DNA of 46,057 nucleotides from an uncultured Alphaproteobacteria bacterium (GCA_945957365.1 CAMFKI010000027.1:1-46057), one strand, 5' to 3'. Shown: positions 33,442 to 42,361, counted from the first letter of the stretch. Notes: generated from the letters alone by a model not told the origin. Made by a program: numbers and translations.

Positions 33442-34350
33442 TCACTCCTTCAGGGAGCCAAGAGTGAGGCCGCGCACCAGATTCTTTTGAACAAGCAGGA
33501 TGAAGACGAAGCCGGGGATGATCGCCGCCGTGCCCAGCGCCGCGATGAAGCCCCATTCATTGCCCGTCGACGTGACGAAGGTCTGGATCTTCACCGGAAC
33601 CGTGCGGATCTCGGTGGTCAGGAAGAGTGACAGCAGGAACTCGGTCCAGCAGAAGATGAAGACCAGCACGGCAGAGGCGGCGATCCCGCCCCTGATCATC
33701 GGCAGCACGATCCGGCGGAAGGTCTGGAACCTGGTGGCGCCGTCGATCATCGCCGCCTCGTCGACGTCCCGCGGCACGTCGTCGAGGAAGGATTTCAGCA
33801 GCAGCACGGCGATGGGCAGGTTCATCAGCGCGTAGATCATCATCAGGCCGAAATAGCCGGCATAGAGATTGTCGGTGTCGCGCATGCCGACCGTCTTGTA
33901 GATGGTGACCAGCGGCACGAGGATGGCGATGGGCGGCATGAAGCGCTGGCCCAGCACCCAGTTGAGATAGCTGTTGCGGCCCCTGAACATCATGCGCGAG
34001 ATGGCATAGGCGGCGAACACCGCGATGGTGAGCGTGATGATCGTCGAGCCCAGCGAGATGATGACCGATTCCATGATCGACTGGCGCGAATCATAGGCGG
34101 CCTCGCCACCCACGCCCATGCCGATGCCCTGGTCGATGGCGAGCTGCGAGCGCGACATGCCGAACAGGGTGACGCCATAGTTGATGAGGGTGGGCACGAA
34201 GTCGAAGAAATTGACGCGGTCCTTGTCGAACACCGCCGAGATCGGCTTGATCGAGGTCAGCGCCCACCAGAAGATCGGGAACATGAAGATGCCGACCACG
34301 GTGACGGCCGCGATGTCGCGCAGGATCTGCAGGGGACGCGAGGTTTCCAT
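33442..34350 (-). CDS. Carbohydrate ABC transporter permease (MalG-type)
   Basis: 302 aa inner-membrane protein with six helices. The EAA loop that contacts the ATPase is DEAAMIDGATRFQTFRRIVL (about 200-220). The first helix is AAVTVVGIFMFPIFWW. Between helices 1 and 2 is an unusually long periplasmic loop (about 40-100) that includes GIGMGVGGEAAYD. The ATG at 34350 shares one base with the stop of the preceding permease (TGATG), so the two halves are translated together. The substrate follows that of the binding protein at 31877. Confidence 0.92.
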   Translation of the reverse strand: METSRPLQILRDIAAVTVVGIFMFPIFWWALTSIKPISAVFDKDRVNFFDFVPTLINYGVTLFGMSRSQLAIDQGIGMGVGGEAAYDSRQSIMESVIISLGSTIITLTIAVFAAYAISRMMFRGRNSYLNWVLGQRFMPPIAILVPLVTIYKTVGMRDTDNLYAGYFGLMMIYALMNLPIAVLLLKSFLDDVPRDVDEAAMIDGATRFQTFRRIVLPMIRGGIAASAVLVFIFCWTEFLLSLFLTTEIRTVPVKIQTFVTSTGNEWGFIAALGTAAIIPGFVFILLVQKNLVRGLTLGSLKE

Positions 34351-35273
34351 CACAGCTTGACCTTGAAGACCTGCATGAAGGTCGAGGACACGAGGATGAC
34401 GATGACCAGCGTGAGCAGTGCGATCGTCGAGGCATAGGGGAAGTCGGCATTGCCGAAATAGATGCGCCCGGCATAGGAGGTGAGCGTCTCGGTGGCCGTG
34501 CCCGGCCCGGAGTCGGTCATCACCTTCACGTAGTCGAAGGCGCGGAACAGGTCGATGCCGCGGATCAGCACCGCGATGGCGATGACCTTCGACATCATCG
34601 GCAGCGTCAGCCGGAAGAAGGCCTGGGTGGCGGTGGCGCCGTCGATGGCCGCGGCCTCGAAGGGTTCCTTTGGCAATGAACGGAGCCCTGCCAGCATGAT
34701 CAGCACCATGAAGGGCGTCCACTGCCAGATTTCGGCGGTGAGCACGCCGGCCATCGCGGTATCCGCCGTGCCGAGGATCGAGAAGCCGGTGGGCAGCAGG
34801 CCGAGCGCAATGATGCCGCGGCTCAGAACACCGAAGGAGCCGTTGAGCATGAGCAGGAACATCATGCCGGTGACGGCCGGCGGAATCACCAGCGGCAGCG
34901 TCATCATGGCGCGCAGGATGCCATAGCCCTTGCGGTCGGAATCGAGCAGCAGCGCGATCAGCATGCCCAGCACCAGCTGGATGACCAGCGCCACGCCGGT
35001 ATACAGGAAGGTGTTGTAGATGGCGTTCCAGACGCGCTCGTCGGAGAGGATCTTCAGCCAGTTGTGGCTAGGGTCGAACACCATCTTCCGGGTCGCGGCG
35101 TTCTTTTTGTAGAGCGAGAGCGTGATGGCATAGATCAGCGGATAGATGCCGAAGACGATCATCAGTGCCGCGGCTGGGAGCAGCCACGGAACCGGGCTTT
35201 CGGAGGCCAGCCAGCGCGGCAGCCAAGGACGGCGCTCCGTCTCGGTGCCGACGCGGCTGGCGAACTCAGACAT
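34350..35273 (-). CDS. Carbohydrate ABC transporter permease (MalF-type)
   Basis: 307 aa inner-membrane protein with six helices and the EAA loop FEAAAIDGATATQAFFRLTL (about 200-220). PWLLPAAALMIVFGIYPLIY is helix 1. Start: the ATG at 35273 has GGGAG 8 bp upstream; in-frame ATGs at 35288 and 35333 lack a ribosome site and would add unconserved residues. It appears to be the first gene of the 11-gene leftward operon ending at 22660, with a 250-bp region upstream carrying several TTGC/GCAA inverted repeats. Confidence 0.9.
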   Translation of the reverse strand: MSEFASRVGTETERRPWLPRWLASESPVPWLLPAAALMIVFGIYPLIYAITLSLYKKNAATRKMVFDPSHNWLKILSDERVWNAIYNTFLYTGVALVIQLVLGMLIALLLDSDRKGYGILRAMMTLPLVIPPAVTGMMFLLMLNGSFGVLSRGIIALGLLPTGFSILGTADTAMAGVLTAEIWQWTPFMVLIMLAGLRSLPKEPFEAAAIDGATATQAFFRLTLPMMSKVIAIAVLIRGIDLFRAFDYVKVMTDSGPGTATETLTSYAGRIYFGNADFPYASTIALLTLVIVILVSSTFMQVFKVKL

Positions 35274-35307
35274 CAGGACGGCTCCCATTGCCCGACGTTG
35301 CGGGCGA

Positions 35308-35333
35308 TTGCATTTGTGATTTTGAAATTGCAA
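35308..35333. promoter_or_regulatory. Imperfect inverted repeat upstream of the polyol operon
   Basis: TTGCATTT (35308-35315) and AATTGCAA (35326-35333) form an imperfect palindrome in the AT-richer part of the 250-bp gap. It lies 35 bp upstream of the MalF-type permease start, where an operator for the SorC regulator or another repressor would be expected. Confidence 0.4.
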
Positions 35334-35404
35334 AAGTGCAGGGGATTCGTGGAGGAGTCAACGTCGCGCTGTCGAAGAGCGTGAATTTCGCACTGCAAAC
35401 AATA

Positions 35405-35419
35405 TGTTGCAGCGCAACA
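35405..35419. promoter_or_regulatory. TTGC/GCAA palindrome upstream of the polyol operon
   Basis: TGTTGCAGCGCAACA: arms TGTTGC/GCAACA are perfect around AGC. With the preceding AATA it reads AATATGTTGCAG, exactly as at 40691-40702. It is the best copy of the recurring palindrome. Confidence 0.5.
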
Positions 35420-35523
35420 GGCAATCTTCGTGACAGGTTTGATGCGCGTCCGGCAAACGCAGGAGGCGCGCGGAAGGTGCCCGCGCAAGCCGAGGTGGGA
35501 GATGGGGAGGTTGCTGCCTCGCG

Positions 35524-36846
35524 CTACAGCGCGTGGAAGCCGCTGTCGGCCTGGTCGAGCCTGCGGCGGATCTGGGTGACGAGGAGGGTCTCGTCGGGCA
35601 CGCAGTTGTCGTAGGTGAGGCGCTCGCCGGCCTTGACGGGCTTCACCACCTTCGCACCCTGGGCCAGGCCCAGCGGCACGGCATTGGCGTTGCGTGCCTC
35701 GGCATGTGTCATGGCCCAGGCGCGGTAGTCGGTCTCCCCGATGCGGCCGAGAATTTCGCCGGGGCTGAGGTCACGCTTGGCCACCGTCACGCATTCGGCC
35801 ACGGGTTGCTCGAGCGGCACCATGTCGGCCCGGCCGTGCAGTACCGCGCGGGCGGCAGAGAGCGGCACTTCGAGGCTGGTCAGGTGATAGGGCCTCGTGA
35901 GCGCGAAATAGGGGCCCTTGCCGACCTTGAGGTCGATCATGCGTTCCTGCAGGCGCGGATGATCCGTGGTCACGATGCAGAACACGCCGGGCGCCACGCC
36001 CTTGCCGATGGAATAGTCGACGCAGCCCTTCTTCGACAGCACACCGCCGTCCGACTTGGGGATCAGCACGGAGGCCAGTTCCTCGCGCGTTGCCGCCGGG
36101 CCGTGCATGCCGGGCACGTCGGGCACGAGGCCGGTGCAGTTGGCGATGGCCACCATCTCCACCATGGTCTTCGAGCCGTCGACGAATTCGACCAGCATGC
36201 GGGCATTCATGTTTCGGGCCTTGGCTTCGGCCTCGTAATCGGCGGGAACGGCGTCCCATTTCAGCGGATTGTTCTTGCCCTTGCCGGCGCAGACGACCTC
36301 GAGGCCGATGGACTGGGCGAAGCCGATGAGTTCCAGCGTGGCGGCGGGCTCGTCACCCGCGGCGCCGGTATAGACCACGCCCGCGCTCTTCGCCGCCTGG
36401 TGCAGGTGGCGGCCGATGGTGATGTCGGCCTCGACGTTGAGCATGACGACATGCTTGCCGTTGGCGATGGCCTCCAGCGCGAATTGCGTGCCGGTGTTGG
36501 GATTGCCGGTGGCGTCGATGACGACGTCGACCAGTCCCGCCTTCGCCAGAACCGCGGGATCCGAAGTGATGGCGATGTGGCCGCTCTCGATCGCCTGATC
36601 GATGGCGGCGGGGGTCTCCGCATAGGTTGTGCGGTCTTCGGTGTAGCCCGCCATGGCGGCGGCGGCGCGCGCCTGGGGCGGGCGCATCTCGGCCACGGCG
36701 CCGAGGCGGAGACCCGGCATGCGGTTCAGCTGCACCATGATGTCGGTGCCCATCTGGCCGCAGCCGGCAAGTCCGATGGTCACGGTTCTCCCCGCTTGCG
36801 AGCGGGCCTTCAGTTCGGAAACGAGCGGGGAGACGCCTGCGATCAC
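35524..36846 (-). CDS. NAD(P)-dependent oxidoreductase with C-terminal SAF domain
   Basis: 440 aa. The N-terminal Rossmann domain (IGLAGCGQMGTDIMVQ, about 24-39) and DVVIDATGNPNTG segment resemble homoserine dehydrogenase, but the catalytic homoserine-dehydrogenase domain is not evident. The last 100 residues contain a SAF domain (AKRDLSPGEILGRIGETD). Proteins of this build occur in sugar-acid and polyol gene clusters; the reaction is not established to my knowledge. The GTG start overlaps the stop of the class II aldolase by 4 bp (GTGA), so the two are coupled. Its stop lies 250 bp upstream of the transporter operon. Confidence 0.8.
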   Translation of the reverse strand: MIAGVSPLVSELKARSQAGRTVTIGLAGCGQMGTDIMVQLNRMPGLRLGAVAEMRPPQARAAAAMAGYTEDRTTYAETPAAIDQAIESGHIAITSDPAVLAKAGLVDVVIDATGNPNTGTQFALEAIANGKHVVMLNVEADITIGRHLHQAAKSAGVVYTGAAGDEPAATLELIGFAQSIGLEVVCAGKGKNNPLKWDAVPADYEAEAKARNMNARMLVEFVDGSKTMVEMVAIANCTGLVPDVPGMHGPAATREELASVLIPKSDGGVLSKKGCVDYSIGKGVAPGVFCIVTTDHPRLQERMIDLKVGKGPYFALTRPYHLTSLEVPLSAARAVLHGRADMVPLEQPVAECVTVAKRDLSPGEILGRIGETDYRAWAMTHAEARNANAVPLGLAQGAKVVKPVKAGERLTYDNCVPDETLLVTQIRRRLDQADSGFHAL

Positions 36847-37607
36847 TTCTTCTTCATGCCCTTCTTCCTGGCGGCGAGCACCTTGGGGGCGGCGGCCGCC
36901 CTGGGCGCATCGCGGCGCACCAGTCCCGTCACCGAGGGTGCATCGGACTTCTTGAACTCACCCGTCTGCTTACCATAGGTCTTCATGCGTGCCAGCACTG
37001 TATTCATCTGGTTCGACTTCAGGATGACGGGTTTGCCCACCTGGAGTGCCGCCCAGTACTGGTGGGCGATGGTCTCGACCTCGCCGGCCCGCCACAGCGC
37101 CTTCTCGAGGTTGGGGCCAAAGGCGATCTGGCCGTGGTTGCCGAGGAGGCAGGCCGAACGGTCCTTCAGGGCCTTCAGCATCACCGCCGAGAGTTCCGGC
37201 GTGCCGAACTCGGCATAATCCGAGCAGCGGATGTCGGTGCCGCCGGCAATGCCGATCATGTAGTGGAAGGGCGGGATGTCCTTCCGGAGGCAGGCCAGCG
37301 CGGTTGCGTAGATCGAATGGGTGTGGACGATGGCGCCCGCTTCCGCGCGGTGCTTGAAGATGTCGAGGTGCATGCGCCATTCGGTGGAGGGCAGGTATTC
37401 GCCGACGTAGCCGCCGTCGAGATCCATCTCGACCACGTGCTCCGGCTTCATCCGGGCATAGGGGATGCCCGAGGCCGTGATCAGGAAACCTTCGGGGGTC
37501 CTGACGCTCACATTGCCCGAGGTGCCCTGGTTGATGCCTTCCTCGTTCATCTTGAGGCAGGTGTCGATCACCGCTTCGCGGAGGTCGAGGTACTTGAGCT
37601 TGGCCAT
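36843..37607 (-). CDS. Class II aldolase (L-fuculose-phosphate aldolase-like)
   Basis: 254 aa. The zinc-dependent aldolase domain (about 5-215) has GTSGNVSVR (phosphate loop), AIVHTHSIYATALACLR (two metal His), and LGNHGQIAFG (third metal His). It should split a sugar-1-phosphate to dihydroxyacetone phosphate and an aldehyde, or act on a related small sugar phosphate. The C-terminal tail is unusual, an Ala/Lys-rich stretch ending ARKKGMKKK. I chose the ATG at 37607, giving MAKLKYLDLREAV; reading further upstream has no conserved sequence. It is coupled to the SAF oxidoreductase and divergent from an FGGY kinase 135 bp away. Confidence 0.88.
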   Translation of the reverse strand: MAKLKYLDLREAVIDTCLKMNEEGINQGTSGNVSVRTPEGFLITASGIPYARMKPEHVVEMDLDGGYVGEYLPSTEWRMHLDIFKHRAEAGAIVHTHSIYATALACLRKDIPPFHYMIGIAGGTDIRCSDYAEFGTPELSAVMLKALKDRSACLLGNHGQIAFGPNLEKALWRAGEVETIAHQYWAALQVGKPVILKSNQMNTVLARMKTYGKQTGEFKKSDAPSVTGLVRRDAPRAAAAPKVLAARKKGMKKK

Positions 37608-37742
37608 GTCAGCTTGTGTCCCGCAGTTGAGGTCAGGCCAGCGGCTATAGACCGCGAGGCCCTTCGCCTTCAAGAGCGCATGGCGATTGACGCCCATGCG
37701 GCGAATGCGAGAGAGTGCCGGCAACGAAACGGAAAGAACGGC

Positions 37743-39143
37743 ATGCGGGAGCGAGATTTGCGCGGCATCGCGGTGGTCGATGTCGGCTATACCAACACCA
37801 AAATCGCGCTTTTTTCACCGCAAGGCGAATTGCTGGCGGAGCGCAAGGCGCCAAGCCTCCACCTGCCCGAACCGCCCTACAAGCACATCGACCCGGCGCC
37901 GATGGTGGCGCTGTGCCGAACCGCACTTCCTGAACTCGACCAGATGCTGCCCATCGACGCCATCGTTCCAACCGCCCATGGCGCGGCGATGGCCTGCCTC
38001 GATGCGGAGGGGCAGCTTGCCCTTCCGGTGATGGACTATACCAGCGAGCCGCCGCCGGAAATCGTGGCGGATTACATGAAAATCATGCCTGGCTTCGAAG
38101 AGGCGCTGTGCCCGCTGCTGCCGATGGCGATCACCCATGGCCTGCAGCTCTACTGGCAGCAGCGCATGTTGCCCGACGCCTTCGCCAGGGTCCGCACGCT
38201 GCTGCCGTGGATCCAGTATGTGGGTTTCCGGCTGAGCGGGGTTGCCGTCACCGAGATCTCCTCGATGGCGTGCCAGACGCATCTGCTCGACATCCGGGCG
38301 CAGGCCCCTTCCAGCACCGCGCGCCGGCTCGGCTGGGACGCGCTGTTTCCGCGCCGCGCCAAGGCGTGGGAGACGATCGGCACGCTGAAGGACGAGTTCC
38401 GCGGCACGGGCTTCCGCGGTGCGGGGCGGGTGCTGGGGGGCGTGCACGACTCCACCGCCAATTTCATGCGCTATGTCTGCGCCGGTCTCGACCGCTTCAC
38501 GCTGGTGTCCACCGGCACCTGGAGCATCAGCTTCGATCCCTCGACCAGCGTCGACGTTCTCGATCCGGCGCGCGACACCAACACCAACACCGACGTGCTC
38601 GGGCGCAACGTGTGCTGCAGCCGGTTCTTCGGTGGCATGGAATTCGCGGCCGTTGCCAACGGAGCGCCGGCAGAAGCCGCGAGTCTCGCCTGCGTCGCGG
38701 CACTGGTGGCGCGCGGCACCTTCGCGGTGCCGTCCTTCACCCTGACGAGCGGGCCGGTGCCGGACTCCGCTGGCAAGGGCCATGTGACGGGCCCCGCGGC
38801 GGAGAGTGCCGAGGAGCGGGCCTCGCTCGCGGCGCTCTATTGCGCGCTGATGGTGTCGGAACAGCTCGATTGCATCACGTCGAAGGACGACATCATCGTC
38901 GATGGCCCGTTCTCGCAGAACCCGGTGCTGCTCGGCCTTCTGGCGCAGCTGCGGCCAAGCCAGACGGTAAAGGCCTCCACGCTGCGCGACGGCACCACGG
39001 CGGGTGCCGCGGCGCTGGCGATGATCGAGGACGGCAGGCTGCCGACCATCGGGATCAGGATGGGGGAGGTGAGACCCGCGGATGTTCCGGGGCTGCGCGG
39101 CTACCAGATGGCGTGGCGGGTAATGGCCTACGCCAAGCGGTGA
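37743..39143 (+). CDS. FGGY-family carbohydrate kinase (fuculokinase/rhamnulokinase-like)
   Basis: 466 aa. The N-terminal VVDVGYTNTKIALFSPQG is the phosphate-binding entry of the FGGY fold. The second domain has GGVHDSTANF, the VSTGTWSISFD motif seen in rhamnulokinase and fuculokinase relatives, VDGPFSQNPVLLGLLAQL and GTTAGAAALAM. Kinases of this type phosphorylate 6-deoxyketoses or small ketoses at the 1-OH, giving substrates for class II aldolases; that pairing fits the aldolase gene divergent from it. This kinase is the only rightward gene of the polyol region. Start ATG 37743 follows GGAAAG. Confidence 0.87.
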   Translation: MRERDLRGIAVVDVGYTNTKIALFSPQGELLAERKAPSLHLPEPPYKHIDPAPMVALCRTALPELDQMLPIDAIVPTAHGAAMACLDAEGQLALPVMDYTSEPPPEIVADYMKIMPGFEEALCPLLPMAITHGLQLYWQQRMLPDAFARVRTLLPWIQYVGFRLSGVAVTEISSMACQTHLLDIRAQAPSSTARRLGWDALFPRRAKAWETIGTLKDEFRGTGFRGAGRVLGGVHDSTANFMRYVCAGLDRFTLVSTGTWSISFDPSTSVDVLDPARDTNTNTDVLGRNVCCSRFFGGMEFAAVANGAPAEAASLACVAALVARGTFAVPSFTLTSGPVPDSAGKGHVTGPAAESAEERASLAALYCALMVSEQLDCITSKDDIIVDGPFSQNPVLLGLLAQLRPSQTVKASTLRDGTTAGAAALAMIEDGRLPTIGIRMGEVRPADVPGLRGYQMAWRVMAYAKR

Positions 39144-39275
39144 TCGCGACGAGCCCCTTCTCCCATCGCTCATGCGACGGGAAAGGGACGGAAAGCGCAT
39201 CGAGAAACGCCTTCCGTTAACCATCCTGCAAAGCCTTGGGTTCATTCTGCAGCCGTGTGTTGCGTGAGGTGCTCC

Positions 39276-39650
39276 ATGGCGTCCGACGGTTCCTTCACTC
39301 TCGTTTCCCCCGGCTATCGGGCGGCGGCCGGGCGGCTGGCCTTCACGATTGGCGGGGCGCAGCTGGTGGCCGAGATGACCGACGACGACCTGACCCAGAG
39401 CTGGCAGGCGGCGGGCGAACTCTCAGTGCGCGAGTCCGCGGAATTGAGCGAGGCGGCGGCGCTGCACCTGATCGAACTGCTGGAGGACGGGCTGCCGGCG
39501 GCCGACCTCGCGGAGGCGGTTGCCGATGCCGCCGTGGTGTTCCTGATCGCCATGAAGCGCCAGGGCATCGCCGACCCGAAGCGGATTCCTGCCTGTGCCG
39601 TGATGTGGAACTTGCACGCCCAGCGTGCGCATGTTCACATCGCCTCATGA
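39276..39650 (+). CDS. Hypothetical protein upstream of the VOC protein
   Basis: 124 aa, not recognised. It is acidic and helix-rich in the middle (from ESAELSEAAALHLIELLEDG to AVADAAVVFLIAMKRQG), with no transmembrane segment or signal peptide and one Cys near the C-terminus. The ATG at 39276 follows TGAGGT. Its stop overlaps the start of the VOC gene by 4 bp (ATGA), which supports it being a real gene. Nothing around it indicates a function. Confidence 0.65.
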   Translation: MASDGSFTLVSPGYRAAAGRLAFTIGGAQLVAEMTDDDLTQSWQAAGELSVRESAELSEAAALHLIELLEDGLPAADLAEAVADAAVVFLIAMKRQGIADPKRIPACAVMWNLHAQRAHVHIAS

Positions 39651-40090
39651 AGAAACGCGACCCCGACAAGACGCCACCCGTTTCCGCCGAAGATTATGGC
39701 CGCGCCCTCAGGGGCCTCGGCTTCAACCTGCTGGTGACCGACGTTGCCCGCGCCGTCGTCTTCGCCACCGAGGTTCTCGGCGCCACCAGTTTCTATGACG
39801 ACGCCGATTTCGCGGCCATGCGATGGAACGGCCAGGACTTCATGTTCCATGCCGACCATGCCTATCGCAACCATCCGCTGTCCGGCATCGTGGCGGGGCT
39901 CGAGGCGCGGGGTGCCGGCGTGGAGCTGCGGATCTACGGCTGCGACCCGGACGTGGCGGAGGAAAAGGCGCGCGAGCTCGGTTTCACCGTGCTGGCAGGA
40001 GCGATCGACAAGCCGCATGGCCTGCGCGAATGCGTCATCCTCGATGACGACGGATACGCCTGGGTTCCGGCTGTCGCGCTGAAGCGATAG
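39647..40090 (+). CDS. VOC (glyoxalase-fold) family protein
   Basis: 147 aa. From residue 22 it follows a VOC beta-alpha-beta-beta-beta module: GFNLLVTDVARAVVFATEVLG, then MRWNGQDFMFHAD and HPLSGIVAGLEARG, with LRECVILDDDGYAWVP at the end. Family members include glyoxalase I, dioxygenases and resistance proteins; the metal ligands here are not clear enough to choose. It is translationally coupled to the hypothetical gene before it. Its last 56 bp overlap the end of the convergent GNAT gene. Confidence 0.8.
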   Translation: MKKRDPDKTPPVSAEDYGRALRGLGFNLLVTDVARAVVFATEVLGATSFYDDADFAAMRWNGQDFMFHADHAYRNHPLSGIVAGLEARGAGVELRIYGCDPDVAEEKARELGFTVLAGAIDKPHGLRECVILDDDGYAWVPAVALKR

Positions 40091-40643
40091 GCGACGACCA
40101 GTCGAACACCGCCGTCACGAAATCGCTGGTGTCGTGCATTGCCTCGTCGAGGATCGATACCGGCGTGGGGGCCGGGGCATCGATCTCGCCCAGCGCCTCG
40201 CCATGGTCGATCCTGAACTGCGCGCCGAACTTTTCACCCAGCTTCTGCATCGGCTGGTTGTCGCGGGCGCAGATCATGTGGAGCTGGTGGATGGCGCGGT
40301 TCTGCGCGGCGGTCAGGATGCGGTCCATCAGCACCGAGCCCAGGCCATGGTGGCGGTGCGCGGTCTCGACCACGAAGGCGGCTTCCGCCATCTCGTCGCC
40401 AACCGCATGGAGCGAGCGCAGCTCGGCCGAGGCATACATGTCCGGACCGATGAAGGCGCCATAGACCACGGTGCCGATGCGGAAGGCCGTCTCGGCATAG
40501 GCGCTGAGGAAGTTGTCGTTGACCGGTGACCCGAAGCGGAACTGGCGGGTCTCGGGGTCGAGCCGCAGCAGGTGACGGCGGAAGGCCTCGGTCTCGACCG
40601 GCCAGAGCTTGCGGATGCGGTAGTTCTGGAGATGGCGTTGCAT
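40035..40643 (-). CDS. GNAT-family N-acetyltransferase
   Basis: 202 aa, cytoplasmic. The acetyl-CoA binding motif is AHRHHGLGSVLMDRIL (about 95-110), standing for the (R/Q)xxGxG/A loop. The early PETRQFRFGSPVNDNFL segment is common to GNATs found next to or fused with acyl-CoA ligases. The substrate is unknown. It is divergent from mmsA; the shared upstream region holds a 9-bp inverted repeat and a TTGC-type motif. The last 56 bp overlap the end of the VOC gene. Confidence 0.85.
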   Translation of the reverse strand: MQRHLQNYRIRKLWPVETEAFRRHLLRLDPETRQFRFGSPVNDNFLSAYAETAFRIGTVVYGAFIGPDMYASAELRSLHAVGDEMAEAAFVVETAHRHHGLGSVLMDRILTAAQNRAIHQLHMICARDNQPMQKLGEKFGAQFRIDHGEALGEIDAPAPTPVSILDEAMHDTSDFVTAVFDWSSPIASARQPEPRRIRRHRG

Positions 40644-40666
40644 CGGCGGTAGGTTCCTGCCTGACT

Positions 40667-40689
40667 TTAATTTCGTCCGGCGAAATTAA
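40667..40689. promoter_or_regulatory. Perfect 9-bp inverted repeat in the GNAT/mmsA divergent promoter
   Basis: TTAATTTCG (40667-40675) and CGAAATTAA (40681-40689) around a 5-bp centre, 24 bp before the GNAT start in a locally AT-rich patch. It is placed like an operator and has no run of T on either side that would make it a terminator. Confidence 0.5.
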
Positions 40690-40694
40690 GAATA

Positions 40695-40709
40695 TGTTGC
40701 AGTGCAGTA
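40695..40709. promoter_or_regulatory. TTGCAGTGCAG motif upstream of GNAT and mmsA
   Basis: TGTTGCAGTGCAGTA shares AATATGTTGCAG with the site at 35405 but its right arm is degenerate. It lies between the divergent GNAT and mmsA genes. Confidence 0.35.
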
Positions 40710-40861
40710 AAAACCTAGTGAATGATCCATGCGACTTGCGCATGGCTCTTCGCAGTTGCGGGAGGTCTGGCCTTACGGAGGTTGTGGTGCTGACCCTTGC
40801 CCGGGGCCCGGGGGGCTTCTAGGTTGCCGCACCATTTCGTTTCGCCTGGAGGAACCCCAAC

Positions 40862-42361
40862 ATGGTCAAGGACATCGGACATTTCATCGGCGGCAAGCAT
40901 GTGAAGGGCACGTCGGGCCGCTTCGCCGACGTGTTCAATCCCAATACCGGCGAGGTCCAGGCCCGGGTGGCGCTGGCGTCGCCCGCCGAACTCCGTGCCG
41001 CCGTCGAGAACGCCAAGGCGGCCCAGCCCGAATGGGCGGCCAAGAACCCGCAGGTGCGCGCCCGCGTGATGATGCGCTTCCTGGAACTCTCGCGAATCCA
41101 TGCCGAGGAAATCGCCACGCTGATCTCGATGGAACATGGCAAGACCATCCCCGACGCGCTGGGCGACCTGCAGCGCGGCGTCGAGGTCGTCGAATTCGCC
41201 TGCGGCATCCCGCACCTCCTCAAGGGCGAGTACACCGACGGCGCGGGCCCCGGCATCGACATGTATTCGATGCGCCAGCCGCTCGGCATCGCCGCGGGCA
41301 TCACGCCCTTCAACTTCCCGGCCATGATCCCGCTGTGGAAGGCGGCCCCAGCCATCGCCTGCGGCAATGCCTTCATCCTCAAGCCCTCGGAGCGCGACCC
41401 GTCCTGCCCGATGCGGCTCGCCGAACTGTTCCTCGAGGCGGGCCTGCCTGCCGGCATCTTCAACGTCGTGAACGGCGACAAGGAAGCCGTCGACGGCATC
41501 CTCGATGATCCGGACATTGCGGCGGTGGGCTTCGTCGGCTCGACGCCGATCGCCCACTACGTCTATTCGCGCGCGACGAACAACGGCAAGCGTGCACAGT
41601 GCTTCGGCGGTGCCAAGAACCACATGCTGATCATGCCCGACGCCGACATGGACAAGGCGGTCGATGCGCTGATCGGCGCGGGCTATGGTTCCGCCGGCGA
41701 GCGCTGCATGGCGATCTCGGTCGCGGTTCCCGTTGGCGAGGCGACCGCCGATGCGCTGGTCGAGAAACTGATCCCGCGCGTCGAGAAGCTGAAGGTGGGC
41801 CTCTCCACCGACCGCGAGGCGGATTACGGACCGCTGGTGACGAAGCAGGCGCTGGACCGCGTCGTCGGTTACATCGACCAGGGCGTCAAGGAAGGCGCCA
41901 CGCTGAAGGTCGATGGCCGCGGCTTCAGGATGCAGGGCTACGAGAAGGGCTTCTTCCTCGGCGGCACGCTGTTCGACAACGTGACGAAGGACATGCGGAT
42001 CTACAAGGAAGAGATCTTCGGCCCGGTGCTCTCGGTCGTCCGCGCCAAGACCTATGACGAAGGGCTGAAGCTGGTGAACGACCATGAATATGGCAACGGC
42101 ACCGCGATCTTCACGCGCGACGGCGATACCGCACGCGACTTCGCATCGCGCTGCCAGATCGGCATGGTGGGCATCAATGTGCCGATCCCGGTGCCGCTGG
42201 CCTATCACAGCTTCGGCGGCTGGAAGCGCTCGGCCTTCGGCGACCTGAACCAGCACGGGCCTGACTCGGTGCGCTTCTACACCAAGACCAAGACGGTGAC
42301 GGCGCGCTGGCCCTCGGGCATCAAGGAAGGCGCGCAGTTCTCGATCCCCACAATGCGCTGA
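40862..42361 (+). CDS. mmsA: CoA-acylating (methyl)malonate-semialdehyde dehydrogenase
   Basis: 499 aa aldehyde dehydrogenase of the MmsA/IolA type. It converts methylmalonate semialdehyde (valine breakdown) to propionyl-CoA, or malonate semialdehyde (inositol breakdown) to acetyl-CoA, with CO2 release. The catalytic Cys282 is in AGERCMA. Where hydrolytic ALDHs have the conserved Glu, this protein reads QCFGGAKNHM, the pattern of the CoA-acylating subgroup. ITPFNFPAMIPLW and LKPSERDP are also typical. Because the window lacks any other semialdehyde dehydrogenase, it is the likely final enzyme of the inositol pathway here. Start ATG follows GGAGGA. Confidence 0.95.
   Translation: MVKDIGHFIGGKHVKGTSGRFADVFNPNTGEVQARVALASPAELRAAVENAKAAQPEWAAKNPQVRARVMMRFLELSRIHAEEIATLISMEHGKTIPDALGDLQRGVEVVEFACGIPHLLKGEYTDGAGPGIDMYSMRQPLGIAAGITPFNFPAMIPLWKAAPAIACGNAFILKPSERDPSCPMRLAELFLEAGLPAGIFNVVNGDKEAVDGILDDPDIAAVGFVGSTPIAHYVYSRATNNGKRAQCFGGAKNHMLIMPDADMDKAVDALIGAGYGSAGERCMAISVAVPVGEATADALVEKLIPRVEKLKVGLSTDREADYGPLVTKQALDRVVGYIDQGVKEGATLKVDGRGFRMQGYEKGFFLGGTLFDNVTKDMRIYKEEIFGPVLSVVRAKTYDEGLKLVNDHEYGNGTAIFTRDGDTARDFASRCQIGMVGINVPIPVPLAYHSFGGWKRSAFGDLNQHGPDSVRFYTKTKTVTARWPSGIKEGAQFSIPTMR

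Noticed and set aside
30608..33490. Long plus-strand open frame antisense to the kinase and binding-protein genes (about 960 codons)
   Set aside because: Same cause: low-complexity translation, and the minus strand encodes clear family members.
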